Notes: generated by a model not told the origin, from the letters alone. 64,000 nt of DNA from Catellatospora paridis (GCF_009720365.1 NZ_ML769324.1:94195-158194); one strand, 5' to 3'; numbered from the stretch's first letter, positions 8,402 to 17,219 are shown. Program-made: numbers and translations.

Positions 8402-9019
8402 TCAGCCGCGGTGGTTGAGCACCGCCGAGATCAGCCGGACCACGTCTTCGTGCAGCGCCGCGAACCGGCCCTCGACGTCCGCGCCGGCCGACCCGGTGTA
8501 CGGGTCGATGGCGTGCAGCAGCAGCTCGTTGATGCCGCCGACGATGGCAAGCGCCTGCGCCTGCGACAGCGGCCGCAGGTCCCGGTCGCTGAGCCGGCCC
8601 ACCTCCACCAGGTCGACCAGGGTGCCCGCGAAGCGCTGCAGGGTCAGCTGGCGCAGCATGAACGCGCGGTGCCCGGCCGCCTGCACCTCGATCAGCATGG
8701 TCCGGGTGAACGCCGGCATCGTCTCCAGCGCGCCGAGGTAGGCCGCCGCGCCGTCGCTGATGCGCTGCGGCCAGGGCTGGTCGCCGGAGGCCGCCGCGCG
8801 GATCATCAGCATCAGCCGGTCGCAGACGTGCTCGTAGAGCGCCATCAGGCACTCTTCCTTGGCCGTGAAGTGCTCGTAGAAGGTGCGCTTGGAGACCCTG
8901 GCCAGCGCCACGATGTCGGCGATGGTCGTCGATGCGTAGCCCTTCTCGGCCACGCAGGTGGCGAGCGCCGTGGTCAGGTCACGGCGGACCGACTCGGGCG
9001 TCCGGGTGGGGGCGGCCAA
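8402..9019 (-). CDS. TetR-family transcriptional regulator
   Basis: 205 residues. The N-terminal helix-turn-helix is typical of TetR (TIADIVALARVSKRTFYEHF, about 33-52), followed by an all-helical ligand/dimer domain. I chose the TTG at 9019 because GGAGG precedes it by 4 nt and the protein then has the normal family length. The frame extends 76 codons further upstream, but that part is Pro/Arg-rich and runs over the promoter of the divergent monooxygenase operon. It probably represses that operon and itself. A palindrome at 9108-9121 lies between the two. Confidence 0.85.
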   Translation of the reverse strand: MAAPTRTPESVRRDLTTALATCVAEKGYASTTIADIVALARVSKRTFYEHFTAKEECLMALYEHVCDRLMLMIRAAASGDQPWPQRISDGAAAYLGALETMPAFTRTMLIEVQAAGHRAFMLRQLTLQRFAGTLVDLVEVGRLSDRDLRPLSQAQALAIVGGINELLLHAIDPYTGSAGADVEGRFAALHEDVVRLISAVLNHRG

Positions 9020-9107
9020 GGCTCCTCCGCTGGTCGGGCGCGTCAGGGGTCGAATGGGTGGAGACTGTACCGGTGGCTCGTGACGATTTCGGGCCTTCCC
9101 TGCCCTG

Positions 9108-9121
9108 TTACCCGATGGTAA
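9108..9121. promoter_or_regulatory. Candidate TetR operator upstream of the monooxygenase operon
   Basis: TTACC-CGAT-GGTAA is a perfect inverted repeat, 50 nt upstream of the monooxygenase start and 89 nt upstream of the TetR start. GGTAC repeats follow at 9137-9155. The position fits autoregulation plus control of the operon, but no binding consensus is known for this regulator. Confidence 0.4.
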
Positions 9122-9170
9122 TTTCTCGGGCAAGGACTGGTACGCAGTGGTACCACATAGGAGGTCGCTC

Positions 9171-10670
9171 GTGAGCAGCGGCAATGCGGAGCGCCACACC
9201 CGCATCGCGGTCATCGGCGCCGGTTTCGGCGGGATCGGCACCGCCATCCGACTGCGCGGCGCGGGTTACCGCGATTTCCTGGTCTTCGACCGCGGCGACG
9301 AGGTCGGCGGGACCTGGCGCGACAACTCCTACCCCGGCTGCGCCTGCGACGTGCCCTCGCACCTTTACTCCTTCTCCTTCGTCCGCAATCCGGGCTGGAG
9401 CCGCAGCTTCTCGCCGCAGCCGGAGATCTGGGCCTACCTGCGCCGCTGTGCCGACGAGCACGGCGTGCGCCCGCACCTGCGGCTCGGGCACGAGGTGCAC
9501 GCGGCCACCTGGGACGCGCAGGCCCGGCTGTGGCGGCTCGACACCTCGCAGGGGGCCTACACGGCGCAGATCCTGGTCGCGGCGGGCGGGCCGCTCACCG
9601 AACCGTCGATCCCCGAGCTGCCCGGCCTCGCCGACTTCCGCGGCGAGACGTTCCACTCCGCGCGCTGGCGGCACGACCTCGACCTGACCGGGCGGCGGGT
9701 CGCCGTGATCGGCACCGGGGCGTCGGCGATCCAGTTCGTACCCCAGATCGCGCCGCAGGTGGCCGCGCTGACGCTGTTCCAGCGCACCCCCGCCTGGGTG
9801 CTGCCGCGCCGCGACCGGCGCATCAGGGCCGTCGAGCGGCGGCTGTTCCGCTCCGCGCCGTTGCTCCACTGGCTGATGCGGGCCGGGGTGTACTGGGGAC
9901 GGGAGTTCCAGGCCACCGCATTCCTGCGCCCGGCACTGATGCGGCTCGGGCAGGGCATGGCCCGCCGGCATCTGCGCCGGTCGGTCGCCGACCCGGGGCT
10001 GCGCGAGCGACTCACACCCTCGTACACGATGGGCTGCAAGCGGGTGTTGCTGTCCGACGACTTCTACCCGGCACTCGGCCGGGCCAACGTCGACGTGGTC
10101 ACCGAGCCGATCACCCGGGTCACCGCCGACGGCGTGGTCACCGCCGACGGTCGGGCGCACCCCGTCGACACCCTCGTGTTCGGCACCGGCTTCCACGTCA
10201 CCGACCTGCCGATGGCGCGGGCGATCCGGGGCGCCGACGGGCGCACCCTGGCCGAGCACTGGGCGGGCAGCATGTACGCGTACCGCGGCACCGCGGTCAC
10301 CGGCTTCCCGAACCTGTTCCTGCTGCTCGGCCCCAACACCGGGCTCGGCCACAACTCCGTCGTGTTCATGATCGAATGCCAGCTCGGCTACCTGCTCGGC
10401 GCGCTGCGCCACCTCGACACCACCGGCGCCGACGCGATCGAGCCACTGCCGGACGCGCAGCGGGCGTACAACGCCGCGCTGGACCGCGCGATGGACGGCA
10501 CGGTGTGGACCAGCGGCGGCTGCCGCAGCTGGTACCTCGACCCCAGCGGCCGCAACTCCACCCTGTGGCCCGGCTACACCTGGTCGTACTGGCTGCGCAC
10601 GCGCCGCTTCGACGCCGCCGCCTACCGGGCCGTGCCGGCCCGCACCTCCGTCGCCGAGGAGCACCGATGA
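9171..10670 (+). CDS. Flavin-containing Baeyer-Villiger-type monooxygenase
   Basis: 499 residues. The FAD-binding GxGxxG (VIGAGFGGIG, about 14-23) is followed by GGTWRDNSYPGCACDVPSHLY. The BVMO fingerprint FxGxxxHxxxW is present (FRGETFHSARW, about 157-167). A second Rossmann motif for NADPH follows (GTGASAIQFVPQIA, about 181). Such enzymes insert oxygen next to a ketone, giving an ester or lactone. The start is GTG 9171 with AGGAGG 6 nt upstream. It is the first gene of a three-gene operon with an SDR and an alpha/beta hydrolase. A 67-nt gap follows, containing the GAGCGnAGCGAG-type repeat. Substrate unknown. Confidence 0.9.
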   Translation: MSSGNAERHTRIAVIGAGFGGIGTAIRLRGAGYRDFLVFDRGDEVGGTWRDNSYPGCACDVPSHLYSFSFVRNPGWSRSFSPQPEIWAYLRRCADEHGVRPHLRLGHEVHAATWDAQARLWRLDTSQGAYTAQILVAAGGPLTEPSIPELPGLADFRGETFHSARWRHDLDLTGRRVAVIGTGASAIQFVPQIAPQVAALTLFQRTPAWVLPRRDRRIRAVERRLFRSAPLLHWLMRAGVYWGREFQATAFLRPALMRLGQGMARRHLRRSVADPGLRERLTPSYTMGCKRVLLSDDFYPALGRANVDVVTEPITRVTADGVVTADGRAHPVDTLVFGTGFHVTDLPMARAIRGADGRTLAEHWAGSMYAYRGTAVTGFPNLFLLLGPNTGLGHNSVVFMIECQLGYLLGALRHLDTTGADAIEPLPDAQRAYNAALDRAMDGTVWTSGGCRSWYLDPSGRNSTLWPGYTWSYWLRTRRFDAAAYRAVPARTSVAEEHR

Positions 10671-10737
10671 GCGAGCATCGCGAGCGAATCATGTCGCCAG
10701 GTCCCCATGCCGGTGACGAGCGCAGCGAGGAGCGGGC

Positions 10738-11637
10738 ATGAAGCAGCCGCTGCGTGACCAGGTCGTACTGATCACGGGCGCGGCCCGGGGCATCGGCGCG
10801 CACACCGCCCGCCTGGCCGCCGCGCACGGTGCCCGGCTGTCCCTGGTCGGGCTCGAACCGGACCGGCTGCGCCTGCTGGCCGAGGAGCTGAACACCGCCG
10901 GCGCGGGCAACGCGGCCTGGTTCGAGGCCGACGTCACCGATTCGGCCGCGCTCGAACAGGCCGTCGCCGGGACGCTGCAGGCCTTCGGGCGCATCGACTG
11001 CGTGCTCGCCAACGCCGGGATCGCCGGTCTCGGCACGGTCGCGACCGGCGACGTCGAGGCGCTGGCCCGCACCGTCGAGGTGAACCTGATCGGGGTGATG
11101 CGCACGGCCGCCGCCACTGCCGCGCCGGTCATCGCCGCCCGCGGCTACTACCTGCTGGTGTCGTCGACGGCGGCGTTCACCGCGCTGCCCGGCATGTCCG
11201 CGTACTGCGCGGCGAAGGCCGGGGTCGAACACTTCGGCAACGCGCTGCGGCTGGAGCTGGCCCACCACGGCGTCGCCGTCGGCACCGCCCACCCCGGGTG
11301 GGTCGACACCGACCTGGTCCGCGACGCCAAGGACGACCTGCCGTCGTTCCGCGCCGCGTTCGGCAGCCTGCCCTGGCCGGTCGGCGCGACCAGCTCCGTC
11401 GAGCGGTGCGCCCAGGCGTTCGTGCGGGGGCTGGAGCGGCGGCGCAGGCGGGTGTACGTGCCACGCGCCATCGGCGGCGTGCAGTTGCTGCGCACCGCGG
11501 TGAACAGCGCGTTCGCCGACCGGCTGGTGGGGCGGCGGTCACGGTCGCTGGTGCCGCAGCTGGAGCAGGAGGTGGCGGCGCTGGGCCGGTCGTTCGGCGT
11601 GCACAGCGCCGAGTCGGGCCGCGGACAGATCCGATGA
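10738..11637 (+). CDS. Short-chain dehydrogenase/reductase
   Basis: 299 residues. The classical SDR fold shows the cofactor motif TGAARGIG (residues about 12-19), NAG (LANAGIAG), the catalytic Ser in VSSTAAF, and YxxxK (YCAAK). It probably interconverts an alcohol and ketone with NAD(P). In context it would make or consume the ketone used by the monooxygenase upstream. The C-terminal 60 residues are Arg-rich with a hydrophobic stretch, as in membrane-associated SDRs. ATG 10738 is preceded by GAGGAG. The stop is 4 nt before the earliest possible start of the next gene, so translation is likely coupled. Confidence 0.9.
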   Translation: MKQPLRDQVVLITGAARGIGAHTARLAAAHGARLSLVGLEPDRLRLLAEELNTAGAGNAAWFEADVTDSAALEQAVAGTLQAFGRIDCVLANAGIAGLGTVATGDVEALARTVEVNLIGVMRTAAATAAPVIAARGYYLLVSSTAAFTALPGMSAYCAAKAGVEHFGNALRLELAHHGVAVGTAHPGWVDTDLVRDAKDDLPSFRAAFGSLPWPVGATSSVERCAQAFVRGLERRRRRVYVPRAIGGVQLLRTAVNSAFADRLVGRRSRSLVPQLEQEVAALGRSFGVHSAESGRGQIR

Positions 11638-11662
11638 GCAGGTGACGGGAGCGGGTGCGGGC

Positions 11663-12451
11663 ATGACGATCGAGGTGGCGTACGAGCGCCGCGGCGCGGG
11701 CGAGCCGCTGGTGCTGATCCACGGCATCGGCCATCACTGGCGGGCCTGGGAACCGGTGCTCGACCTGCTGGCCGAGGCCCACGACGTGATCGCGATCGAC
11801 CTGCCCGGCTTCGGCCGATCGCCGGTCCCGGCCGACGGCATGCCGGGCGACATGGCCCAGACCGTCGCCGCCGTCGCCCAGTGGTTCGACGAGCAGGGCC
11901 TGCACCGGCCGCACGTGGCGGGCAACAGCCTCGGCGGCGCGATCGCGCTGGAGCTGGCCGCGGCCGGGCTCGTCGCCTCCGCGACCGCGATCGCCCCGGC
12001 CGGCTTCTGGAAGCGCTGGCAGGTGCGGTACGCGCTGACCGTGCTGACCGCGCTGCGCTGGGGCACGCTGCTGCCGCAGCCGGTGGTGCGCGCCAACATG
12101 CGGCCCTCACGGACCCGGGCGCTGGCCTTCGCGATGCTGATGAGCCGTCCCGGCCGCATCGACGCCGAGCGTGCGGTCGCCGACGCCCTCGCACTGCGGA
12201 CCGGCGCCGGGTTCGGGCCGGTCGCGCGGATCGCCGCGCGGGGCTACGAGTTCCGCGGCGAGCCGTCCGTGCCGGTGACAGTGGCCTGGGGCGACCGTGA
12301 CCGGGTCTTGCTGCCGCGCCAGGCCGGGATCGCCCGCGAGCGGTTGCCGCAGGCCCGCCACGTGACCCTGCCCGGGTGCGGCCACGTGCCGATGAGCGAC
12401 GACCCGGCCCTGCTCGCCGAGGTCATCCTCGCCACCACCCGCCGCACCTGA
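11663..12451 (+). CDS. Alpha/beta-fold hydrolase (esterase-like)
   Basis: 262 residues. The alpha/beta hydrolase hallmarks are the oxyanion HG in LIHGIG, the nucleophile elbow GNSLGG (Ser about 91), the acid Asp in WGDRDRV, and the His in GCGHVPMSD. It probably hydrolyses the ester or lactone made by the Baeyer-Villiger enzyme two genes upstream. ATG 11663 gives a normal N-terminus (MTIEVAYER). A GTG at 11642, seven codons earlier and close behind the SDR stop, is an alternative. Last gene of the operon, followed by hairpin copy 3. Confidence 0.88.
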   Translation: MTIEVAYERRGAGEPLVLIHGIGHHWRAWEPVLDLLAEAHDVIAIDLPGFGRSPVPADGMPGDMAQTVAAVAQWFDEQGLHRPHVAGNSLGGAIALELAAAGLVASATAIAPAGFWKRWQVRYALTVLTALRWGTLLPQPVVRANMRPSRTRALAFAMLMSRPGRIDAERAVADALALRTGAGFGPVARIAARGYEFRGEPSVPVTVAWGDRDRVLLPRQAGIARERLPQARHVTLPGCGHVPMSDDPALLAEVILATTRRT

Positions 12452-12472
12452 TCAGCGCCCGTGACGAGTTAG

Positions 12473-12516
12473 GAAGGGCACCTTCTACACGGACGTCCGT
12501 TAAGAAGGTGCCCTTC
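12473..12516. terminator. Hairpin repeat copy 3 between convergent hydrolase and dehydrogenase
   Basis: The arms GAAGGGCACCTTC (12473-12485) and GAAGGTGCCCTTC (12504-12516) are identical to copies 1 and 2. The inner sequence is a different palindrome (ACGGACGTCCGT). The flanking AG/CTTCCTTCG also matches copy 2. It sits between two convergent stops. Confidence 0.82.
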
Positions 12517-12523
12517 CTTCGTT

Positions 12524-13567
12524 TCAGGCGAAGTCGAGGACGACTTTGATGTCGTCGGATTGGTTTTCGAGGGCGGTTGCGTAGTCGGCGGCGGGAACGC
12601 GGCGGGTGATCAGGGCGGAGAGCCAGGCGGGGTCGGCGGATCGGAGGGCGTGGGCGGCCTCCTGCCAGTGGCGCAGGTTGGCGTTGACCGAACCGAAGAC
12701 CACGTTGTTCTCCAGCACCATGTCGCGGTTGAGTCCGCCGAGGTCGAGCGCCAGCTTGCGGCCGCCGCTGGAGACGCCGGTCAGGCAGACCGTGCCGTTG
12801 GGGCCGACCTGGTCGATGACCTGCGCGATGACCGGCGGCGCGCCGGTGCACTCCAGCACCAGGTCCGGTTCGAAGCCGAGGTCGCAGACCTGGCCGGTGT
12901 GGTAGGTCGCGCCGAGGCCGGCGACCAGTTCGGGTTTGGGCCCGTCGGTGGACCGGTCGAGCACGTGCACCTCCAGGTCGCGCTGGCGGCCCAGCAGCGC
13001 GGCCAGCAGGCCGATCGGGCCGGCGCCGGTGACCAGCACGGTCCTCGGGTCGTATCGGGCGCGCAGGCCGATGCGTTCGATGTGCTCCCAGGCCTTGGCG
13101 ACCACGCTGGTGGGCTCCAGCAGCATGCCCACCTCGAGCAGGGAGGCGTCCAGGCCGACCGCGAAGTCGGGCTCGACACGCCAGCGCTCGCGGGCGAAGC
13201 CGTGCCGCTCCTTGATGCCGCACTCCACGTACCGGCCGTTGCGGCACATGTCCCACTCGCCGACCAGGCAGTTCAGGCAGGGCACCGGGTCGGGCCGGCG
13301 GACGATGCCGGCCACCAGGTCGCCCGGCTGCCAGCGACCGGAGTCGTCGGAGATGACCCGGCCCAGCGACTCGTGCCCGATCACCAGGCGGTCGCCCGGG
13401 CCGGGCGCGGTGCCGTACTCCCCCGCGACGATCTCGCGGTCGGTGCCGCACACGCCGACGGCGAGCGCGGCGACCAGCACCTGCCCCTCGGATTCGTCCG
13501 GTTCGGGCAGGTCGTCGACGTACTGGGCCGAGTTCGGGCGTCCCGCCTCGACGATCAAACCTCGCAT
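12524..13567 (-). CDS. Zinc-dependent medium-chain dehydrogenase (glucose dehydrogenase-like)
   Basis: 347 residues. Catalytic zinc ligands are visible in GVCGTDRE and GHESLG, and the structural zinc Cys cluster in CLNCLVGEWDMC. The later EPTSVV and the Rossmann motif VTGAGPIGLLAALLG complete the MDR pattern. The order and spacing resemble glucose 1-dehydrogenase/sugar dehydrogenase proteins, which oxidise C1 of aldoses with NAD(P). Sugar specificity cannot be read with certainty. ATG 13567 has TAGGGT (13580-13575) 7 nt upstream and no Shine-Dalgarno, suggesting a leaderless mRNA. An ATG ten codons upstream is less likely. A glucose dehydrogenase would fit a non-phosphorylated Entner-Doudoroff route with kdgK/eda at 21-23 kb. 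Confidence 0.85.
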   Translation of the reverse strand: MRGLIVEAGRPNSAQYVDDLPEPDESEGQVLVAALAVGVCGTDREIVAGEYGTAPGPGDRLVIGHESLGRVISDDSGRWQPGDLVAGIVRRPDPVPCLNCLVGEWDMCRNGRYVECGIKERHGFARERWRVEPDFAVGLDASLLEVGMLLEPTSVVAKAWEHIERIGLRARYDPRTVLVTGAGPIGLLAALLGRQRDLEVHVLDRSTDGPKPELVAGLGATYHTGQVCDLGFEPDLVLECTGAPPVIAQVIDQVGPNGTVCLTGVSSGGRKLALDLGGLNRDMVLENNVVFGSVNANLRHWQEAAHALRSADPAWLSALITRRVPAADYATALENQSDDIKVVLDFA

Positions 13568-13722
13568 AGCCGTCACCCTAGGCTCGTCGGTCGTCATCCG
13601 ACAGGCATTCGCCCGCCGGCCCGGCCGTGTCCATGATGCCCGGCTTGCCGGGTCTATCGGCCAGCGTCAGACGCCACTGCTCGCACGTGCGACAACACCG
13701 CGTGTAGTGCATCCTTTACGGC

Positions 13723-15810
13723 ATGTCCACGGACCGCGTCCCCTCCGCCTACCCGCCCGCCGCTCGGCTGAACCTCGTGGAGCAGATCCACGGGCACCGG
13801 ATCGCCGACCCCTACCGCTGGCTGGAGGACCCCGCCGACCCGGACACCGCGGCCTGGTCCCGCGCGCAGGACGAGCTGCTGGCCGGGCACCGGGCGGGCT
13901 GGTCCGACCGCGCCGCGCTGCGCGACCGGCTGGCGCAGCTGCTCGCCGTCGGCGCGGTCACGGCGCCAGTCTGGTACGGCGAGCACGGCTTCTTCCAGCG
14001 GCGGGCGGCCGAGCAGGACCACGCGGTGCTGCTGGTGATCGAACCCGACGGGACCGAGCGGGTCCTGCTCGACCCGAACGCCGTCGACCCGACCGGCGCG
14101 ACGACGCTGGACTGGTACTACCCGTCGCCGGAGGGCACGCTGCTGGCGTACGCGCTGTCGGTGGGCGGCACCGAGGAGCCTCTGCTGCGAGTACTGAACG
14201 TGGCCACCGGCGTGATCGTGGACGGGCCGATCGACCGGCTGCGGCACACCGCGATCGCCTGGCTGCCCGGCGGCGAGGCCTTCTACTACTCGCGGTTCCT
14301 CGCGCCGGGCGCGGTCGAAGGCGACGACCCGAAGCTGCACCGCCGGGTGTACCTGCACCGGCTCGGCACCGACCCGGAGACCGACCCGCTGATCCTCGGC
14401 GACGGCTCGCCCCGCGGCCGCTACTTCATGCCGCGGGTGTCCCGCGACGGCCGCTGGCTCACCATCAGCGAGACCCAGGGCACCGACCCGCGCAACGACC
14501 TGTGGCTGGCCGACCTGTCGGCGAGCCCGCCCGACGCGCCCGCGCTGCGGGCCGTGCAGCAGGGCGTCGACGCGATGACCTACCCGCACTTCCACGGTGG
14601 GCTGGTCTACCTGCAGACCAACCGCGACGCACCCCGGTGGCGGCTGTGCGTGGCCGACCCGGCCCATCCGGCGTACGCGAACTGGCGCGAGCTGATCGCC
14701 GAGGACGCCGGGGCGGTGCTCGACGACTACGAGATCCTCGACGGCCCGGCGCTGGAGTCGCCGGTGCTGCTGGTGGCCACCACCCGGCACGCGCTCAGCG
14801 AGCTGACCGTGCACGGCCTGGCCACCGGCGAGGAGATCGCCAAGGTGGCGCTGCCCGGCGTCGGCAGTCTCGGCCCGCTGACGTCGCGCCGCGACGGCGG
14901 CCACGAGGCCTGGTTCAGCTATGGCGACCACACCACGCCCGGCACGGTGCACCGCCTCGACGCCCGCGACAACACCGTCGGCCTGTGGGCCCGGCCACCC
15001 GGCGCGGTCGTGGTCGGCGACGTGGTGACCGAGCAGGTCACCTACACCTCGGCCGACGGCACCGACGTGCGCATGTTCGTGGTCGCGCCCGCCGCGGCCG
15101 CCACCGGGCCCCGGCCCACGCTGCTGTACGGGTACGGCGGCTTCAACATCTCGCTGACCCCCTGGTACTCGCCGATGGCCATCGCCTGGGCGGAGGCCGG
15201 CGGGGTGTGGGCGGTGGCGAACCTGCGCGGCGGCGGCGAGGAAGGCGAGCAGTGGCACCGCGACGGCATGCTCGCCCGCAAACAGAACGTCTTCGACGAC
15301 TTCCACGCCGCCGCGGACTGGCTCGTCGCCTCGGGCACGACCACACCGGGCCAGCTGGCGATCATGGGCGGCTCGAACGGCGGCCTGCTCGTGGGCGCGG
15401 CACTCACCCAGCGGCCGCACGCGTACGCCGCCGTGGTCTGCTCCGCGCCGCTGCTGGACATGGTCCGCTACGAGCTGTTCGGCCTCGGCTCGACCTGGGC
15501 CGGGGAGTACGGCACCGCGGTCGACGCCGAGCAGCTCGGCTGGCTGCTGTCCTACTCGCCGTACCACCACGTGCACGAGGGCACGGACTACCCGGCCGTG
15601 CTGTTCACGGTGTTCGACGGCGACAGCCGGGTGGATCCGCTGCACGCCCGCAAGCTCGCGGCCGCGCTGCAGCACGCCACGTCGAGCACGCGACCGGTGT
15701 TGCTACGCCGGGAGGGCGACGTGGGGCACGGCAGCCGGTCCGTGTCACGGACCCTGGACCTGTACGCGGACGAGCTGGCGTTCCTGACCGCGTACACCCG
15801 TCAGGGCTGA
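13723..15810 (+). CDS. Prolyl oligopeptidase family serine peptidase (S9A)
   Basis: 695 residues, the full family length. The N-terminal segment (DPYRWLEDPADPDTAAW) and the seven-bladed propeller are followed by the C-terminal alpha/beta hydrolase domain. The triad is visible: Ser in GGSNGG (about 551), Asp in SRVDPLHA (about 637) and His in GDVGHGS (about 668). It cleaves short peptides after proline and has no signal peptide, so it is cytosolic. ATG 13723 is the first good start. No ribosome site is seen; a weak CATCCT (13710-13715) lies 7 nt upstream. Confidence 0.93.
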   Translation: MSTDRVPSAYPPAARLNLVEQIHGHRIADPYRWLEDPADPDTAAWSRAQDELLAGHRAGWSDRAALRDRLAQLLAVGAVTAPVWYGEHGFFQRRAAEQDHAVLLVIEPDGTERVLLDPNAVDPTGATTLDWYYPSPEGTLLAYALSVGGTEEPLLRVLNVATGVIVDGPIDRLRHTAIAWLPGGEAFYYSRFLAPGAVEGDDPKLHRRVYLHRLGTDPETDPLILGDGSPRGRYFMPRVSRDGRWLTISETQGTDPRNDLWLADLSASPPDAPALRAVQQGVDAMTYPHFHGGLVYLQTNRDAPRWRLCVADPAHPAYANWRELIAEDAGAVLDDYEILDGPALESPVLLVATTRHALSELTVHGLATGEEIAKVALPGVGSLGPLTSRRDGGHEAWFSYGDHTTPGTVHRLDARDNTVGLWARPPGAVVVGDVVTEQVTYTSADGTDVRMFVVAPAAAATGPRPTLLYGYGGFNISLTPWYSPMAIAWAEAGGVWAVANLRGGGEEGEQWHRDGMLARKQNVFDDFHAAADWLVASGTTTPGQLAIMGGSNGGLLVGAALTQRPHAYAAVVCSAPLLDMVRYELFGLGSTWAGEYGTAVDAEQLGWLLSYSPYHHVHEGTDYPAVLFTVFDGDSRVDPLHARKLAAALQHATSSTRPVLLRREGDVGHGSRSVSRTLDLYADELAFLTAYTRQG

Positions 15811-15876
15811 CGCCGCCCGCCTCGCATGGCCGATGCGGGGTGATCGTCGCGGCCGAGCCCTCTCTAGAGTCGGATC

Positions 15877-16752
15877 ATGCCACTGACGCTGCCGACCCAC
15901 CCTGTCGCCGTCGTCCCGCTCAAGCTGTGGCGTCCCCGCTGGTTCGACGGTGTCGCGTTGACGGTCGGCGCGGTCGCGCCCGACCTCGCCTTCGCCGCCG
16001 ACGGTTACGGCGTGACGATCCACAGCCATGCGTGGCACGCGCTCCTGTGGTGGGCGCTGCCGCTGACCGTCGTCGGCACCCGGTTGGTCCGCTGGGCAGC
16101 GCCGACGGTCGCCGCGCACCTGCCCGCGGGCGGCCCGCTGGCCTTGCGCGATTACGGCGCGCTGGGCCTGGCCCGTCACCGATGGCAGGTCACCGCCACC
16201 TCGGCGCTCATCGGCGCGCTCAGCCACATCGGCTGGGACGCGTTCACCCATCCCACCGTCGACGGCGGCCGCGTCCTCTTCCCGGTCCTGCATCGCCAGG
16301 CATGGCCGGGCATGCCGTGGTGGGAGTTCCTGTCCGCCGCCTCCAACCTCGTCGGCTTCGCCGCCGCCATCGCGCTGCTGGTCCATGTCGGCCGAACCCG
16401 CCTGCTGCGGCGCTGGTACGGTCCGGGACCGTCGACGGCCACGCCACGGCCCGTCCCGTTCTGGTCCGTGGTGACCCTGGTGTTCGCTCTCGGCCTGGCA
16501 TCGCTGCCCCTGCACCCGGTGCGGCTGATCGGCGACCAAGCCGTGCGAGTGATCCTGTTCGCCGCACTGGCGCTCTTCGCGGGCGCCGCAGCGGTACAGG
16601 TGCGGGCCGCCGCACGGCCGCGCGGACCCTCGGGTCGACCCGTTCAGGCAGTCAGGCACAGCGTCGACGGGGGCGACCCGACCGCTCACCCGACGTCGGG
16701 CACGGCAGCCGGTCGGCGTCAGTCGCCGATGTCGCTCACCCGATCGGAATAG
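15877..16752 (+). CDS. DUF4184 family membrane protein
   Basis: 291 residues. The N-terminal MPLTLPTHPVAVVPL, APDLAF and HSHAWHALLWW segments match the DUF4184 family of actinobacterial integral membrane proteins of unknown function. About six hydrophobic segments are seen, with His/Asp residues (SHIGWDAFTHP) reminiscent of membrane-bound metal hydrolases. The last 55 residues are polar and Pro/Arg-rich. TAGAGT (15865-15870) lies 6 nt before ATG 15877 and there is no Shine-Dalgarno, so it is probably leaderless. Confidence 0.78.
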   Translation: MPLTLPTHPVAVVPLKLWRPRWFDGVALTVGAVAPDLAFAADGYGVTIHSHAWHALLWWALPLTVVGTRLVRWAAPTVAAHLPAGGPLALRDYGALGLARHRWQVTATSALIGALSHIGWDAFTHPTVDGGRVLFPVLHRQAWPGMPWWEFLSAASNLVGFAAAIALLVHVGRTRLLRRWYGPGPSTATPRPVPFWSVVTLVFALGLASLPLHPVRLIGDQAVRVILFAALALFAGAAAVQVRAAARPRGPSGRPVQAVRHSVDGGDPTAHPTSGTAAGRRQSPMSLTRSE

Positions 16753-16793
16753 CCGACCACACCCCGCTCCACCACGGCAGGCAGAATCCCGCC

Positions 16794-17219
16794 ATGCCCT
16801 TCTCCCTGCGCACCGCCGACGCCGCCGACATCGAGCAGTTGCTCGCCTTCTGGAAGACCGCCGCCGAGAACACCGACCGCGACGACGCCGTCGAGGCGGT
16901 GGCCGCGCTGCTGGCCCGCGACCCCGAGGCGCTGCTGCTGGCCGTGGACGGCGACGAGATCGTAGGTTCGCTGATCGCCGGATGGGACGGGTGGCGTTGC
17001 CACCTCTACCGGTACGCGGTGCACCCGGATCGCCGCCGCCAGGGCATCGGGCGTGCCCTGCTGGACGCCGCCGAGCAGCGATTCGCAGCGCTGGGCGGCC
17101 GGCGGGCCGACGCGATGGTGCTCGACGACAACGACCTCGCCGCCACGGCCTGGACCGCAGCCGGATACCGGCCGCAGCCGCAGTGGTCCCGCTGGGTCAA
17201 ACCGTTGACCGCCCGCTGA
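16794..17219 (+). CDS. GNAT family N-acetyltransferase
   Basis: 141 residues, one GNAT domain. The acetyl-CoA pyrophosphate loop is RRRQGIGRALL (about 76-86), after the strand HLYRYAVHP. A conserved AxxWTAAGYRPQ end follows. It transfers an acetyl group from acetyl-CoA to an unidentified amine. CAGAAT (16782-16787) stands 6 nt before ATG 16794, suggesting a leaderless transcript. The same frame is open far upstream, but that part is an out-of-frame shadow of the peptidase and DUF4184 genes. Confidence 0.85.
   Translation: MPFSLRTADAADIEQLLAFWKTAAENTDRDDAVEAVAALLARDPEALLLAVDGDEIVGSLIAGWDGWRCHLYRYAVHPDRRRQGIGRALLDAAEQRFAALGGRRADAMVLDDNDLAATAWTAAGYRPQPQWSRWVKPLTAR

Noticed and set aside
12936-16793. 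Long plus-strand open frame running from the dehydrogenase region to the GNAT gene
   Set aside because: Only the part from ATG 16794 has protein-like sequence and motifs. The rest is out of frame with the peptidase and DUF4184 genes.
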